Position numbers and translations under genes: made by a program
In this document: positions 35,530 to 44,550 of the stretch, piece by piece
Numbering within the stretch: the stretch's first letter is position 1
How the letters are laid out: each line of letters begins with the position of its first letter
DNA from: an uncultured Gellertiella sp.
Lineage (GTDB): Bacteria > Pseudomonadota > Alphaproteobacteria > Rhizobiales > Rhizobiaceae
Assembly: GCF_963457605.1 (NCBI RefSeq)
Contig: NZ_OY735139.1
Span: forward strand, 2,572,001-2,636,000
DNA: 64,000 nucleotides
Direction of reading: 5' to 3'
Notes under the pieces: model-generated
Seen by the model: the letters and a program-made list of their open reading frames with translations, nothing else
Told to the model about the DNA's origin: nothing
Database searches by the model: none

Positions 35530-36333
35530 GGCGACCAGCCGGGCATTTTCGAATGCCTCGTCATTGGTCACGGTGACGACTTCGTCATAGACGCTCTTGT
35601 CAAGAATGGCGGGCGCAAAACCGGCACCGATGCCCTGGATCTTGTGCGGACCGGGATTGCCGCCGGAGAGAACCGGGCTGTCGGCGGGCTCGACGGCGAT
35701 GACCTGCACGCCCGGCTTTTTCGCTTTCAGCACCTGGCCTGTGCCGGTGATCGTGCCGCCGGTGCCGATGCCGGAAACGAAGATGTCGATTTCGCCATTG
35801 GTGTCGTTCCAGATTTCCTCCGCCGTGGTCTTGCGGTGTATTTCGGGATTGGCCGGGTTTTCAAACTGCTGCGGGATGATGGAATCGGGCGTCGAGGCGG
35901 CCAGTTCTTCCGCCTTGGCAATTGCCCCCTTCATGCCCTTCGGCCCCTCGGTCAGCACCAGTTCCGCGCCGAGCAGCGCCAGCATCTTGCGCCGTTCGAC
36001 AGACATGGTTTCCGGCATGGTGAGGATCAGCCGGTAGCCCTTGGCGGCGGCGGCAAAGGCAAGCGCGATGCCGGTGTTGCCGGAGGTCGGCTCGATCAGT
36101 GTCGTCTTGCCGGGGGTGATCTTGCCCTGTGCTTCCAGCGATTCGATCATCGCCACGCCGATGCGGTCCTTGACCGAGGCAATCGGGTTGAAGAATTCCA
36201 GCTTGGCAAGCAGATGTGCCTTCACGCCCTTTTCCCGGGCGAGCTTGTCCAGCCGGACAATCGGTGTGTCGCCGATGGTCTCGGTGATGGAGGAATAGAT
36301 ACGGCCTCGGCCGGGCTTGCGCGTCTCGGACAT
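35332..36333 (-). CDS. cysK: Cysteine synthase A with an altered C-terminus
   Basis: 333 residues. Makes cysteine from O-acetylserine and sulfide with pyridoxal phosphate. Visible: [24 protein letters not shown] with the PLP lysine, [20 protein letters not shown] (substrate loop), [14 protein letters not shown] (phosphate loop) and [12 protein letters not shown] 76-bp duplicated segment after [11 protein letters not shown] pushes the frame off, so the expected tail TALFDGLGA is replaced by 20 unrelated residues. All catalytic parts lie upstream and are intact, so activity is possible, but the C-terminus, which packs on the surface in this family, is changed. Start ATG 36333. Confidence 0.9.
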   Translation of the reverse strand: MSETRKPGRGRIYSSITETIGDTPIVRLDKLAREKGVKAHLLAKLEFFNPIASVKDRIGVAMIESLEAQGKITPGKTTLIEPTSGNTGIALAFAAAAKGYRLILTMPETMSVERRKMLALLGAELVLTEGPKGMKGAIAKAEELAASTPDSIIPQQFENPANPEIHRKTTAEEIWNDTNGEIDIFVSGIGTGGTITGTGQVLKAKKPGVQVIAVEPADSPVLSGGNPGPHKIQGIGAGFAPAILDKSVYDEVVTVTNDEAFENARLVARLEGVPVGISSGAALTAAIKVGQRPENAGKTIVVIIPSFAERYLSSRRRAGWHFLRCRADSGDRG

Positions 36334-36601
36334 TTAAGGAGTCTCCCGTTCTCTGATGCCATCACCATAGGGAGAAGATTACCCGCAATCCAGCCAAGGC
36401 CAGCCCCGGAAAGGGCAAAAAGCGGAATGGCGTTGCTGGAGAAGGGCAATTTGCAAACCGGTTTTGCGCGCCTCCCGGCAGCCCCCCCCCGTAAGAGCTG
36501 ATCTGTCTTGCACCTTAACTCAAGAAAATGCTTAATAAGAAAAATGCAGTTCTGGAATCCGCGGCCTGCAATTGCGCAGCGCCGATCCTGAGAGGGGAGA
36601 C

Positions 36602-36922
36602 ATGGCGGGGAAGAAGGCGGCACAAGACAACCATCACCAGATCCTGTCTGAAATCCGTGATGCTCTGCTGCGTCAATGCGATCTGTTTGAGCAAGGCCAG
36701 CGCCAGTCATTCGCCAACAACGAGAAATATCGGGAGATCAGGCAGGCGGAACTGGACAGGACCCGGGCGCAGCAGGAGGCGGTGACGGCGGAGAACCGCA
36801 GCGATATGCTGAAAACCCAGAATCACCTGAAATTCATGCGCAGAATTCAGCTGGTGATCGCAGCATTTTTCCTTGCCCTCCTCGCGGGCGGGGCTGTCCT
36901 GCTTGTTTACCTGCGTCCATGA
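36602..36922 (+). CDS. Small coiled-coil protein with C-terminal membrane helix (first of a pair)
   Basis: 106 residues from ATG 36602 (GGGGAG upstream). The N-terminal half is a charged helix (HHQILSEIRDALLRQCDLFEQGQRQ) and the middle is Gln/Arg-rich coiled coil (QAELDRTRAQQEAVTAEN); a single C-terminal membrane helix follows (LVIAAFFLALLAGGAVLLVYL). It looks like a tail-anchored membrane protein. The neighbour at 37005-37310 has the same layout and a similar IRDxLxRQ motif, so the two are probably paralogues. Family not recognised. Confidence 0.6.
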   Translation: MAGKKAAQDNHHQILSEIRDALLRQCDLFEQGQRQSFANNEKYREIRQAELDRTRAQQEAVTAENRSDMLKTQNHLKFMRRIQLVIAAFFLALLAGGAVLLVYLRP

Positions 36923-37004
36923 GGACTGGTCTCATTCTTCCCCGATGCACCCCATTTTCACCGGCGACAGGATTATTGATGTCGCCCGACAAAAGAGGCC
37001 AAGC

Positions 37005-37310
37005 ATGAGCAAGCCCGACCTCACCCTTGATGATATCGGCCAGATCCTCACGGATATCCGCGACCTTCTGGAGCGCCAGGGCAAGCGGGCGGAGAGTTTT
37101 GCGGAAGAGGCGAGGGCGTACAGGGAGCGATCCCTGTCGATTGAGGAAAAGTCATTGGCGCAACAGACCGAAGCGATTGCAAACCAGGCGCAGTCCATCG
37201 AGACGCAACATCAATCTGCCCGCCACTACAGAATGGTGGTGAGGATCTGCGGCGTTGTCATTCTTGTCGTTCTGGCCCTGATGATCTACGCAAGCCACAT
37301 GATCGTTTAG
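37005..37310 (+). CDS. Small coiled-coil protein with C-terminal membrane helix (second of a pair)
   Basis: 101 residues from ATG 37005 (AAAGAGG upstream). DDIGQILTDIRDLLERQGKR resembles the start of the preceding protein (HHQILSEIRDALLRQ); a coiled coil with repeated EKSLAQQTEAIANQAQSIETQ follows, then a membrane helix ICGVVILVVLALMIYASHM. Eighty-two bases separate the two genes, so they may form one transcript. Function unknown. Confidence 0.6.
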   Translation: MSKPDLTLDDIGQILTDIRDLLERQGKRAESFAEEARAYRERSLSIEEKSLAQQTEAIANQAQSIETQHQSARHYRMVVRICGVVILVVLALMIYASHMIV

Positions 37311-37406
37311 CCTCCGGCCGAGGTCGCGAACTATTCCAGCAAGCGCTGCCCGCCAGATCCCGTAAGCCGCATCAGGCTGTCAGGGTGACGTCGAACCTGA
37401 CACCCT

Positions 37407-37892
37407 CTATTGCAGGCCGGTCGACCCGAATCCGCCCGTGCCGCGATCCGTAACGCCTGCCAGTTCCGCTTCGCGCAGCACGGCCTGCACCACGGGGGCA
37501 ATCACCATCTGGGCGATCCGCATGCCGCGCTCGATGACGAATTTTTCCTCGCCGAGATTGATCAGCAGCACCTGCACCTCGCCGCGATAATCGCTGTCGA
37601 TGGTTCCCGGCGTGTTGAGGCAGGTGACGCCATTCTTGAAGGCGAGGCCTGAGCGCGGGCGGATCTGGCCTTCAAAGCCCGCGGGGATCTCGAAGATCAG
37701 CCCCGTCGGTACCAGCGCCCGCTTGCCGGGTTTCAGCACCAGCCGCTGCCCCTCGTCAATTGCCGCACGCAGGTCCATGCCCGCCGAGCCTGCCGTTTCA
37801 TAGGCGGGCAGCTCGATCATCTCGCCATGCGGCAGGCGCACGAGGCTGATGACGGGGGTGATCGCGGCGTGTTTGCTGGCGTTTTCGGGCAT
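37407..37892 (-). CDS. dut: dUTP diphosphatase
   Basis: 161 residues. All five dUTPase motifs are visible: [40 protein letters not shown] and [10 protein letters not shown]. Hydrolyses dUTP to dUMP, preventing uracil incorporation into DNA. Start ATG 37892. A weak hairpin GTCAGG…CCTGAC (37379-37401) follows its end. Confidence 0.97.
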   Translation of the reverse strand: MPENASKHAAITPVISLVRLPHGEMIELPAYETAGSAGMDLRAAIDEGQRLVLKPGKRALVPTGLIFEIPAGFEGQIRPRSGLAFKNGVTCLNTPGTIDSDYRGEVQVLLINLGEEKFVIERGMRIAQMVIAPVVQAVLREAELAGVTDRGTGGFGSTGLQ

Positions 37893-37978
37893 CGATGGTC
37901 TTTCTCAGGCCGTTCTACAATTGCATAACGTCCGTCTAGCCGCTAGAAGACCCGCCATTCAACAGGAATTTCACGCGC

Positions 37979-39562
37979 ATGGCTGAATCCCTTGCCGAGG
38001 CGGTTTCCCGCCGTCGTACCTTTGCCATCATTTCCCATCCGGACGCCGGTAAAACGACGCTGACGGAAAAGCTGCTGCTGTTCGGCGGTGCCATCCAGCT
38101 TGCCGGCGAAGTCAAGGCCAAGAAGGATCGCATCCAGACCCGGTCGGACTGGATGAAGATCGAACGGGAGCGCGGCATCTCGGTCGTCACCTCGGTGATG
38201 ACCTTCGAATATAATGACGTGGTGTTCAACCTTCTCGACACACCCGGCCACGAAGACTTTGCCGATGACACCTATCGCACGCTGACGGCGGTCGATGCGG
38301 CGATCATGGTGATCGACGCCGCCAAGGGCATCGAGCCCCGGACGCTGAAACTCTTCGAAGTCTGCCGGTTGCGCGATATCCCGATCATCACCTTCGTCAA
38401 CAAGATGGACCGGGAAAGCCGCGATCCCTTCGAGATCCTCGACGAGGTGGAAGAAAAGCTGGCGCTCGATACCGCCCCCGTCACCTGGCCCATCGGTCGG
38501 GCGAAGAGTTTCTGCGGCTCCTATCATCTGGCGCAAAACAGCGTGCGCGGATCCGACAAGGAAGAGCAGACCACCGGTGTCACCGGGCCTGCCGCCGTCG
38601 CGGAGCGCCTGCCGGAAAACGAGCGGCAGACCTTCATCGACGAATTGGAACTGGCGCGCGAGGCCTGTCGCCCGTTTGATCGCGATGCCTTTCTCGAAGG
38701 TCACCTGACGCCGGTCTTCTTCGGTTCGGCGCTGCGCAATTACGGGGTGCGCGACCTCATCAATGCGCTGGCCGATTTTGCCCCGCCACCGCGTGCACAG
38801 GTCGCCGATGTCAGGACCGTCGAGGCGACCGACGAGAAGATGACCGCCTTCGTCTTCAAGATCCAGGCCAACATGGACCCGAACCATCGCGACCGCATCG
38901 CCTTTGTCCGCGTCTGCTCCGGCAAGCTGGAGCGCGGCATGAAGGCGCGGCTGTCGCGCACGGGCAAGCAGATGGGCCTGTCGGCACCGCAATTCTTCTT
39001 CGCCTCGCAGCGCCAGCTCGCCGATACCGCCTATGCCGGCGATGTCGTCGGCATTCCGAACCACGGCACGCTGCGCATCGGCGATACGCTGACCGAAGGC
39101 GAATCGCTGGTGTTCCAGGGCGTGCCGAATTTCGCGCCGGAAATCCTGCGCCGTGTCCGGCTTGAGGATGCGATGAAGGCAAAGAAGCTGAAGGAGGCGC
39201 TGCAGCAGATGGCGGAAGAGGGCGTCGTGCAGCTGTTTTCGCCGGAGGACGGCTCGCCCGCCATCGTCGGCGTGGTCGGTGCGCTGCAGCTCGACGTGCT
39301 GAAGGAGCGGCTGCAGGCCGAATATGGCCTGCCGGTTTCCTTCGAAATGTCACGCTTTTCGGTCTGCCGCTGGGTCTCGTCCGAGGCCGCTGCCGACCTC
39401 GACAAGTTCCTCACCGTACGGCGAGGGGATATTGCGCGGGATCTCGACGGTGACCCGGTTTTCCTCGCCCAGGACGCCTTCTCGCTGCGCTACGAGGCCG
39501 AACGCTACCCGTCGATCAGGATGGTTGCGATCAAGGAATATCACGCCGTCAAGGCGGCGTGA
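37979..39562 (+). CDS. prfC: Peptide chain release factor 3
   Basis: 527 residues, a translational GTPase that recycles RF1/RF2. G-domain motifs SHPDAGKTTLTEK (G1), RGISVVTSVM (switch region), DTPGHEDF (G3), NKMDRE (G4); then domain 2 (HRDRIAFVRVCSGKLERGMK) and the RF3-specific C-terminal region (VGVVGALQLDVLKERL). Start ATG 37979. It is divergent from dut with an 86-bp gap and convergent with the GFA gene. Confidence 0.97.
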   Translation: MAESLAEAVSRRRTFAIISHPDAGKTTLTEKLLLFGGAIQLAGEVKAKKDRIQTRSDWMKIERERGISVVTSVMTFEYNDVVFNLLDTPGHEDFADDTYRTLTAVDAAIMVIDAAKGIEPRTLKLFEVCRLRDIPIITFVNKMDRESRDPFEILDEVEEKLALDTAPVTWPIGRAKSFCGSYHLAQNSVRGSDKEEQTTGVTGPAAVAERLPENERQTFIDELELAREACRPFDRDAFLEGHLTPVFFGSALRNYGVRDLINALADFAPPPRAQVADVRTVEATDEKMTAFVFKIQANMDPNHRDRIAFVRVCSGKLERGMKARLSRTGKQMGLSAPQFFFASQRQLADTAYAGDVVGIPNHGTLRIGDTLTEGESLVFQGVPNFAPEILRRVRLEDAMKAKKLKEALQQMAEEGVVQLFSPEDGSPAIVGVVGALQLDVLKERLQAEYGLPVSFEMSRFSVCRWVSSEAAADLDKFLTVRRGDIARDLDGDPVFLAQDAFSLRYEAERYPSIRMVAIKEYHAVKAA

Positions 39563-39599
39563 CCGGCGTTTTCCGGCGGAATGGCTGCCCGAATGGGCT

Positions 39600-40013
39600 T
39601 CACCCCTTCCGCTCATGCGGCGACCGGGTGATCTCAAGGCCACCCAGATCCTGCGCCCATGGCAATCCGGAACCGACCCAGCTCTGGCGGGCCGGTCTCA
39701 AAAGTCCGCGCTGGGCAATGGTGCCGATGCGGATGCCGACCCTGTCTTCCCCTTCGCTCCGGCGGAACAGATTGGAGCCGCAGGTGGCGCAGAAATATTG
39801 CGTGCTCTTGCGGCCACTCGATCCCGTCTTGACGTAAAAGGCAGGCTCGCCCCCGGTCACCGCAAAATCCGGTTCCATCGCCGTGACCGTTGCCCGGTAG
39901 GGCGATCCCGACAGGGCCTGGCAGTCGCTGCAATGACAAAGGCTGATGTCAGGGGAAACGAGGGTCGCCTGATAGGCAATTGCGCCGCAAAAGCATTGTC
40001 CGTTGATTTTCAT
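39600..40013 (-). CDS. GFA-domain (glutathione-dependent formaldehyde-activating) protein
   Basis: 137 residues. Zinc-binding cysteines CFCGAIAY, CHCSDCQALSG and FCATCGSNL in the order typical of the GFA fold. Members bind glutathione or formaldehyde adducts, but most, like this one, have no proven function. Follows the pirin gene in the same direction, with a hairpin between them at 40033-40070. Only 37 bp from prfC's end. Confidence 0.9.
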   Translation of the reverse strand: MKINGQCFCGAIAYQATLVSPDISLCHCSDCQALSGSPYRATVTAMEPDFAVTGGEPAFYVKTGSSGRKSTQYFCATCGSNLFRRSEGEDRVGIRIGTIAQRGLLRPARQSWVGSGLPWAQDLGGLEITRSPHERKG

Positions 40014-40032
40014 CGCTCTGCCTTTCCATCAA

Positions 40033-40070
40033 GAAAGCCGGTCTCCCCACCAGGGTAGAAACCGGCTTTC
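40033..40070 (-). terminator. Hairpin terminator-like structure after the pirin gene
   Basis: GAAAGCCGGT (40033-40042) pairs perfectly with ACCGGCTTTC (40061-40070). On the minus strand the stem ends with CTTTCTTG, a short U-rich end. It lies 21 bp after the pirin stop codon. Confidence 0.65.
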
Positions 40071-40090
40071 CCGCGTCAAGGTCATTTTCG

Positions 40091-41002
40091 TCAGTGGGCG
40101 GGCTTGATGAAAGTACCATTCTGGAGTTCACGCATCGCCTGCATGATCTCCTCGCGGCTGTTCATCACGATCGGCCCGTGCCAGGCAACAGGCTCCTCAA
40201 TCGGCTTGCCCGAAACCAGCAGGAAGCGGATGCCTTCGTCTCCCGCCTGGACCGTCACCTCGTCGCCTGTGTCGAAGACGACAAGCGTGCGGTTGCCGGA
40301 CATGTCGCGAATGTTGACTTCCTCGCCATTCACCTCCTTCTCGACCTTGACGCCAAACGGCTTCGATGCGTCGCGGAAGGTGCCGGAACCGGCGAAGATA
40401 TAGGCGAAGGCCTTGCGGTAGGTATCGACCGGGAAGGTCTTGCGCTTGCCCGGCGGCACCGAGATATCGAGATAGACGGGATCGGCGGCAATGCCGTCGA
40501 CCGGGCCGCCCTTGCCCCAGAAATTGCCGCAGATCACCCGCACCGCCGTGCCGTCATCATCGATGACAACCGGGATGTCGGCAGATTTCACATCCTGGTA
40601 GCGCGGCGCGGTCATCTTCAGCGACGAGGGCAGGTTCGCCCAGAGCTGGAAGCCGTGCATGCGCCCGGCAAAGTCGCCCTGCGGCATTTCCTGATGCAGG
40701 ATGCCGCTGCCCGCCGTCATCCACTGCACGTCGCCAGCCCCGAGCAGGCCGCGATTGCCGAGGCTGTCGCCATGTTCGACCGTTCCGGCCAGCACATAGG
40801 TGATCGTTTCGATGCCGCGATGCGGATGCCAGGGAAAGCCGCGGACATAGTCGGCCGGGTTGTCGTTGCGGAAATCATCCATCATCAGGAAGGGATCGGT
40901 CAGCGAGGGATCACCGAAGCCGAAGACGCGGTGGAGATGCACACCCGCTCCTTCCATGGCCGGACGGGCGACGCTTTCGTGTTTTACAGGGCGGATAGAC
41001 AT
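40091..41002 (-). CDS. Pirin-family protein
   Basis: 303 residues from ATG 41002. Cupin-type pirin: FPWHPHRGIETITYVLAG with the metal-binding His-x-His region, NRGLLGAGDVQWMTAGSGILHQEM, and a second cupin half (CGNFWGKGGPV, YIFAGSGTF). Some bacterial pirins are quercetin dioxygenases, others regulate pyruvate dehydrogenase; which applies here is unknown. A longer frame to 41203 lacks a ribosome site. Confidence 0.9.
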   Translation of the reverse strand: MSIRPVKHESVARPAMEGAGVHLHRVFGFGDPSLTDPFLMMDDFRNDNPADYVRGFPWHPHRGIETITYVLAGTVEHGDSLGNRGLLGAGDVQWMTAGSGILHQEMPQGDFAGRMHGFQLWANLPSSLKMTAPRYQDVKSADIPVVIDDDGTAVRVICGNFWGKGGPVDGIAADPVYLDISVPPGKRKTFPVDTYRKAFAYIFAGSGTFRDASKPFGVKVEKEVNGEEVNIRDMSGNRTLVVFDTGDEVTVQAGDEGIRFLLVSGKPIEEPVAWHGPIVMNSREEIMQAMRELQNGTFIKPAH

Positions 41003-41225
41003 GAGGGTAATCCTCTCAATCGGTTCGAGTTGACCGGAATATATGCGGTTTTTGTCTAATGCTAAGAGAGGGGCCACGAACGCAGTGTTCACCATCGCGC
41101 GCCTTGCGGCCAAATAGATCCGTTGGAATGCGGGTGGATCGGCGGGCGTTAACCCTTTATTAGGGTGATTTGTCAAAGCTTGTGGATGGCATCTATCCGC
41201 CATGTCCTGGTGAAGGAGCGTCTGA

Positions 41226-42044
41226 ATGTGCCGTTGGGCTGCCTATCGAGGCGAACCTCTCTATCTGGAAGAACTGGTGACCTCACCGGCCCATTCGCTG
41301 ATCGAGCAGTCGCACCATGCCACCCGCGCCAAGACGCCGACCAATGGCGATGGTTTTGGCGTTGCCTGGTATGGCGACCATGCCGAGCCCGGCCGCTACC
41401 GCGACATCCTGCCCGCCTGGGCCGATTGCAACCTGAAAAGCATTGCCCGCCAGATCCGCTCGCCGCTGTTTCTCGCCCATGTCCGGGCGGCCACCGGCGG
41501 CGGCACGCGGCGTGACAATTGCCATCCCTTCGTCCATGAAAACTGGTCCTTCATGCACAATGGCCAGATCGCCGATTTCGACCGGGTGCGCCGCTCGATG
41601 GAAACCATGCTCGGCGACGATCTCTACTGTGCCCGCACCGGCACCACCGACAGCGAGCTGATCTTCCTGCTCGCCTTCCATTTCGGCCTTCGCGAAAATC
41701 CGGTGCAGGCCTTTGCCGATACGATTGCCTTCATCGAACGGCTGTCCTTTCACCTGACCGGATCGGCGCTGGTGCGCTTTACCGCCGCCTATTCCGATGG
41801 CACGGCGCTTTACGCCATCCGCTACGCCACCGACCGCAAGGCCCCGACGCTCTATGCCGCACCGATGGGACGGGGCGAGGGCTATTGCCTGGTGTCCGAA
41901 CCGCTGAACGACGATATCGACACATGGGTGGAAATCCCCGATGGCAGCGCGGTCATTCTCGGCGAAGACGGGCTGGATCTGGTGATGTTTGAACCGGGCA
42001 CCGCGCTTGGCCTCGACCACGCCGCTGAACGGCGCACCGGCTGA
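41226..42044 (+). CDS. Class II glutamine amidotransferase
   Basis: 272 residues. The product starts MCRWAAYRGEPLYLEELV, so Cys2 becomes the N-terminal nucleophile after methionine removal. FGVAWYG, AHVRAATGGGTRRDNCHPF and FMHNGQIADF are standard class II (Ntn) glutaminase motifs. The protein resembles YafJ-type predicted amidotransferases, which lack a synthetase partner domain, so the ammonia acceptor is unknown. Divergent from pirin across a 223-bp AT-richer gap (41003-41225) that holds no gene. Confidence 0.9.
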   Translation: MCRWAAYRGEPLYLEELVTSPAHSLIEQSHHATRAKTPTNGDGFGVAWYGDHAEPGRYRDILPAWADCNLKSIARQIRSPLFLAHVRAATGGGTRRDNCHPFVHENWSFMHNGQIADFDRVRRSMETMLGDDLYCARTGTTDSELIFLLAFHFGLRENPVQAFADTIAFIERLSFHLTGSALVRFTAAYSDGTALYAIRYATDRKAPTLYAAPMGRGEGYCLVSEPLNDDIDTWVEIPDGSAVILGEDGLDLVMFEPGTALGLDHAAERRTG

Positions 42045-42050
42045 AAAACC

Positions 42051-42410
42051 TCAGCCAGCAATCCCGAGCTCTGCCCTGAGCTTCTTCGTCAGCCCGGCGC
42101 TGACAAGCGCGTAGGAGCGTCGCAGGTAGGTCTCGAGTTCTTCCCCGGATAACGGTGCGCCGGACTGGATCGCCACCCATTTGCGCCTGGCGAAATAGGG
42201 GGCCTGCCCGATGCCTGCAAGCGATGTCAGGATTTCAAAGCTCTCCTCGGTGCATTTCAGTGCCATCGCCGGCTGGCCTTCGCGGGTGTTCAGCAGCGCA
42301 AACACCTTGTCGCCCACCTTGGCCACGCGCGATTCCCACTGGTCGACGAGCTTGGTTCCGGCAAGGCTGTTGATGAAATGATCGAATGCCTGCGGGTCGT
42401 AAAGGGTCAT
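42051..42410 (-). CDS. MmcQ/YjbR-family DNA-binding-like protein
   Basis: 119 residues. The sequence VGDKVFALLNTREGQPAMALKCTEESFEIL and YFARRKWVAIQSGAPLSGEELETYLRRSYALV is the CyaY-like fold of the MmcQ/YjbR family. Its role is not known. Its ATG overlaps the coaBC stop (ATGA), so the two are co-translated, and it converges closely with the amidotransferase gene. Confidence 0.9.
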   Translation of the reverse strand: MTLYDPQAFDHFINSLAGTKLVDQWESRVAKVGDKVFALLNTREGQPAMALKCTEESFEILTSLAGIGQAPYFARRKWVAIQSGAPLSGEELETYLRRSYALVSAGLTKKLRAELGIAG

Positions 42411-43621
42411 GTCGTCTCCGTCAGCCGGTCGGATATCAGTTGCGCAAGGCGGGTCGCCACCTCCTGCTTGTCGAGGTCGGGCCAGGTGTCGATGCCCGCA
42501 GCCGAGATGATCTCCACCCGGTTGCGGGTGCCGCCCATGACGCCCGATTGCGGCGAGACATCATTGGCGACGATCAGGTCTGCACCCTTGCGCGCAAGTT
42601 TCGCCAGGCCGTTTGTGGCAATATCCTGCGTCTCCGCAGCAAAGCCGACCACCAGGCGGGGGCGTTGCGCATGGTGTCCGACGGTCTTCAGGATGTCGGG
42701 ATTCTCCGTCAGTTGAAGGGGAGCGGGGCCGCTTCCCTCCTGCTTCTTGATCTTCTGCCCGGCCTCGGAGGCCACGCGCCAGTCCGCAACCGCTGCCACC
42801 ATCACCGCCGCATCCACGGGCAGCCGGGCGAGCACGGCCTCAAGCATTTCGTCAGCGCGCTCGACATGCAGGGTAGTGACACCTGCGGGGTCGGGGATAG
42901 ACACCGGACCGGAGATCAGCGTCACCTCGGCCCCGAGACCGGCAAGGGCTTTTGCAATCGCATGACCCTGGCGGCCGGAGGAGCGGTTGGCGATATAGCG
43001 GACGGGATCGATCGGCTCATGGGTCGGGCCTGAAGTGACGAGCACCGACCGGCCCTTGAGCGGTTTCGGACTGTCGTCAAGCAGGGCTTCTGCCGCAGCA
43101 ACGATGTCGAGCGGCTCGGCCATCCGCCCGAGGCCCGCTTCGCCGCTCTCCGCCATTTCGCCTGACATCGGCCCGATGAAATGCAGGCCATCGGCCTTGA
43201 GCTGCGCGACATTGCGCTTTGTCGCGGGATGCGCCCACATTTTCGGGTTCATCGCCGGGGCGATCAGCACCGGGCCGTCGGTGGCAAGCAGCACGGTCGA
43301 GGCCAGATCGTCGGCAAGCCCATGGGCCATTTTCGCCATCAGGTCGGCGGTCGCGGGCGCAATCACGACCAGGTCGCAATCCCGCGCCAGCCGGATATGG
43401 CCGACATCCTGTTCGTCCTCCCGGGAAAACAGCTCCGTATAGACAGGCGTTGCCGTGAGAGCGCCGACCGCAAGCGGCGTGATGAAGGCCTGCGCGCCCG
43501 CCGTCATCACCGGCGTCACGCGTGCCCCCCGCTCGCGCAACCGGCGAATGAGGTCGAGGCTTTTATAGGCCGCGATGCCGCCGGAGAGGATGAGGAGAAG
43601 GCGCTTGCCAACGAGGGACAT
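42407..43621 (-). CDS. coaBC: Bifunctional phosphopantothenoylcysteine decarboxylase/phosphopantothenate-cysteine ligase
   Basis: 404 residues. Two steps of coenzyme A synthesis. N-terminal flavoprotein decarboxylase (LILSGGIAAYKSLDLIRRL, APATADLMAKMAHGLADDL, APAMNPKMWAHPATKRN with the active-site His/Asn region) and C-terminal CTP-dependent ligase (VLVTSGPTHEPIDPVRYI, NRSSGRQGHAIA, AAVADWRV, NDVSPQSGVM). Start ATG 43621. Overlaps the YjbR-like gene by four bases. Confidence 0.97.
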   Translation of the reverse strand: MSLVGKRLLLILSGGIAAYKSLDLIRRLRERGARVTPVMTAGAQAFITPLAVGALTATPVYTELFSREDEQDVGHIRLARDCDLVVIAPATADLMAKMAHGLADDLASTVLLATDGPVLIAPAMNPKMWAHPATKRNVAQLKADGLHFIGPMSGEMAESGEAGLGRMAEPLDIVAAAEALLDDSPKPLKGRSVLVTSGPTHEPIDPVRYIANRSSGRQGHAIAKALAGLGAEVTLISGPVSIPDPAGVTTLHVERADEMLEAVLARLPVDAAVMVAAVADWRVASEAGQKIKKQEGSGPAPLQLTENPDILKTVGHHAQRPRLVVGFAAETQDIATNGLAKLARKGADLIVANDVSPQSGVMGGTRNRVEIISAAGIDTWPDLDKQEVATRLAQLISDRLTETT

Positions 43622-43683
43622 GGGGCAATCCGAAAAAAGGCTGAAGGTGGCGACAGCCTAAAGGCTGCGGCCCGGCTTGGCAA

Positions 43684-44337
43684 TCATGCGCCTGAAGCCG
43701 CGTTCTGTGTGCAGAGACCGTTCAGCACCAGATCGACATGCGCCTCGAGAAAGGCCTTCGGATCAATCGGGTCATGCCGCTCGAACAGGATCTTCCAGAT
43801 GATCGACATCAGGGCGGGGGCAATCAGTATCACCGGCAGGTCTGCCGCTGGACCCTTGCGGATTTCGCCGCGTGCCACGCCCCGTTCGACAATGCGTGCA
43901 AGCAGATCCCGGCCCCGGGAAATGATCTGCTGGTGGTAGAGTTCGGTCAGGGCCGGAAACTGCGACCCCTCGGCAATCAGGATGCGAAACAGCGTGCCGA
44001 CTTCGGGCCGGTTCAGCCGCTGATGCATCATCGTGAAGACGGCGCAGAGCAGATCGCGGGTGCTGCCGGGAAAGTCGAGGCTCATCAGCTCGATGCCCGA
44101 CAGGGCCGGTTCGATGCGGGCCTTGACGGTGGCCAGAAACAGGCTCTCCTTGTCCTCGAAATAGCGGTAGATCGTGCCCTTGGCGATCCCGGCCCGGCGC
44201 GCGACATCCTCCAGCCGGGCGGCGGCAAAACCGCGCGAGGCAAATTCTTCGAGGCCGGCGGCAATGATTTCACCGGGCCTTGCTTCCTTTCGCCGCTGCC
44301 GGCGCGGCGGCCCGGAGGGAGTATCGCTCTCGTTCAT
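43684..44337 (-). CDS. TetR-family repressor
   Basis: 217 residues from ATG 44337. N-terminal HTH: IIAAGLEEFASRGFAAARLEDVARRAGIAKGTIYRYFEDKESLF, a textbook TetR recognition region. The C-terminal ligand domain (VGTLFRILIAEGSQFPALTELY) resembles AcrR-type members. It is divergent from a DevBCA-type exporter operon, and two palindromic sites lie in the gap, so control of that operon and of itself is inferred. The ligand is unknown. Confidence 0.9.
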   Translation of the reverse strand: MNESDTPSGPPRRQRRKEARPGEIIAAGLEEFASRGFAAARLEDVARRAGIAKGTIYRYFEDKESLFLATVKARIEPALSGIELMSLDFPGSTRDLLCAVFTMMHQRLNRPEVGTLFRILIAEGSQFPALTELYHQQIISRGRDLLARIVERGVARGEIRKGPAADLPVILIAPALMSIIWKILFERHDPIDPKAFLEAHVDLVLNGLCTQNAASGA

Positions 44338-44359
44338 GGTTCTCAACCTAGCGTGATAC

Positions 44360-44373
44360 TGACCGAGAAGTCA
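44360..44373. promoter_or_regulatory. Candidate TetR operator 1
   Basis: TGACCGAGAAGTCA, a 14-base inverted repeat with the half site TGAC(C/T)GA. A second, better copy is at 44408-44421. They lie between the tetR start and the exporter operon. Confidence 0.6.
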
Positions 44374-44407
44374 TTAAAAACTTGAATGGCGGGCGCCGAA
44401 ATGATAG

Positions 44408-44421
44408 TGACTGATCGGTCA
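44408..44421. promoter_or_regulatory. Candidate TetR operator 2
   Basis: TGACTGATCGGTCA, a nearly perfect 14-base palindrome ending one base before a 103-bp RIME-like repeat. Centres of the two sites are 48 bp apart. Confidence 0.65.
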
Positions 44422-44422
44422 T

Positions 44423-44525
44423 TAGAGTTTGTCAGGGAAAAGTGGAATCCGGTTTTCCCGAAAAGATAAACGAAAACAAAGAGTATTAGAGTCTGTCTGG
44501 CTCAGTAAGAACCTGACAGACTCTA
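44423..44525. repeat. 103-bp RIME-like palindromic repeat, copy C
   Basis: Same orientation as copy B, differing by about 7 bases. It is wedged between the operators and the first exporter gene (44551), so the exporter transcript would start with it as leader or begin inside it. Confidence 0.88.
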
Positions 44526-44550
44526 ATCGGCAGGAAAGCGAAACAGGCAG

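Noticed and set aside
36482-36490. Run of nine C as a possible phase-variable tract
   Set aside because: It is not inside a gene or between promoter elements that I can define, so no switch can be argued.
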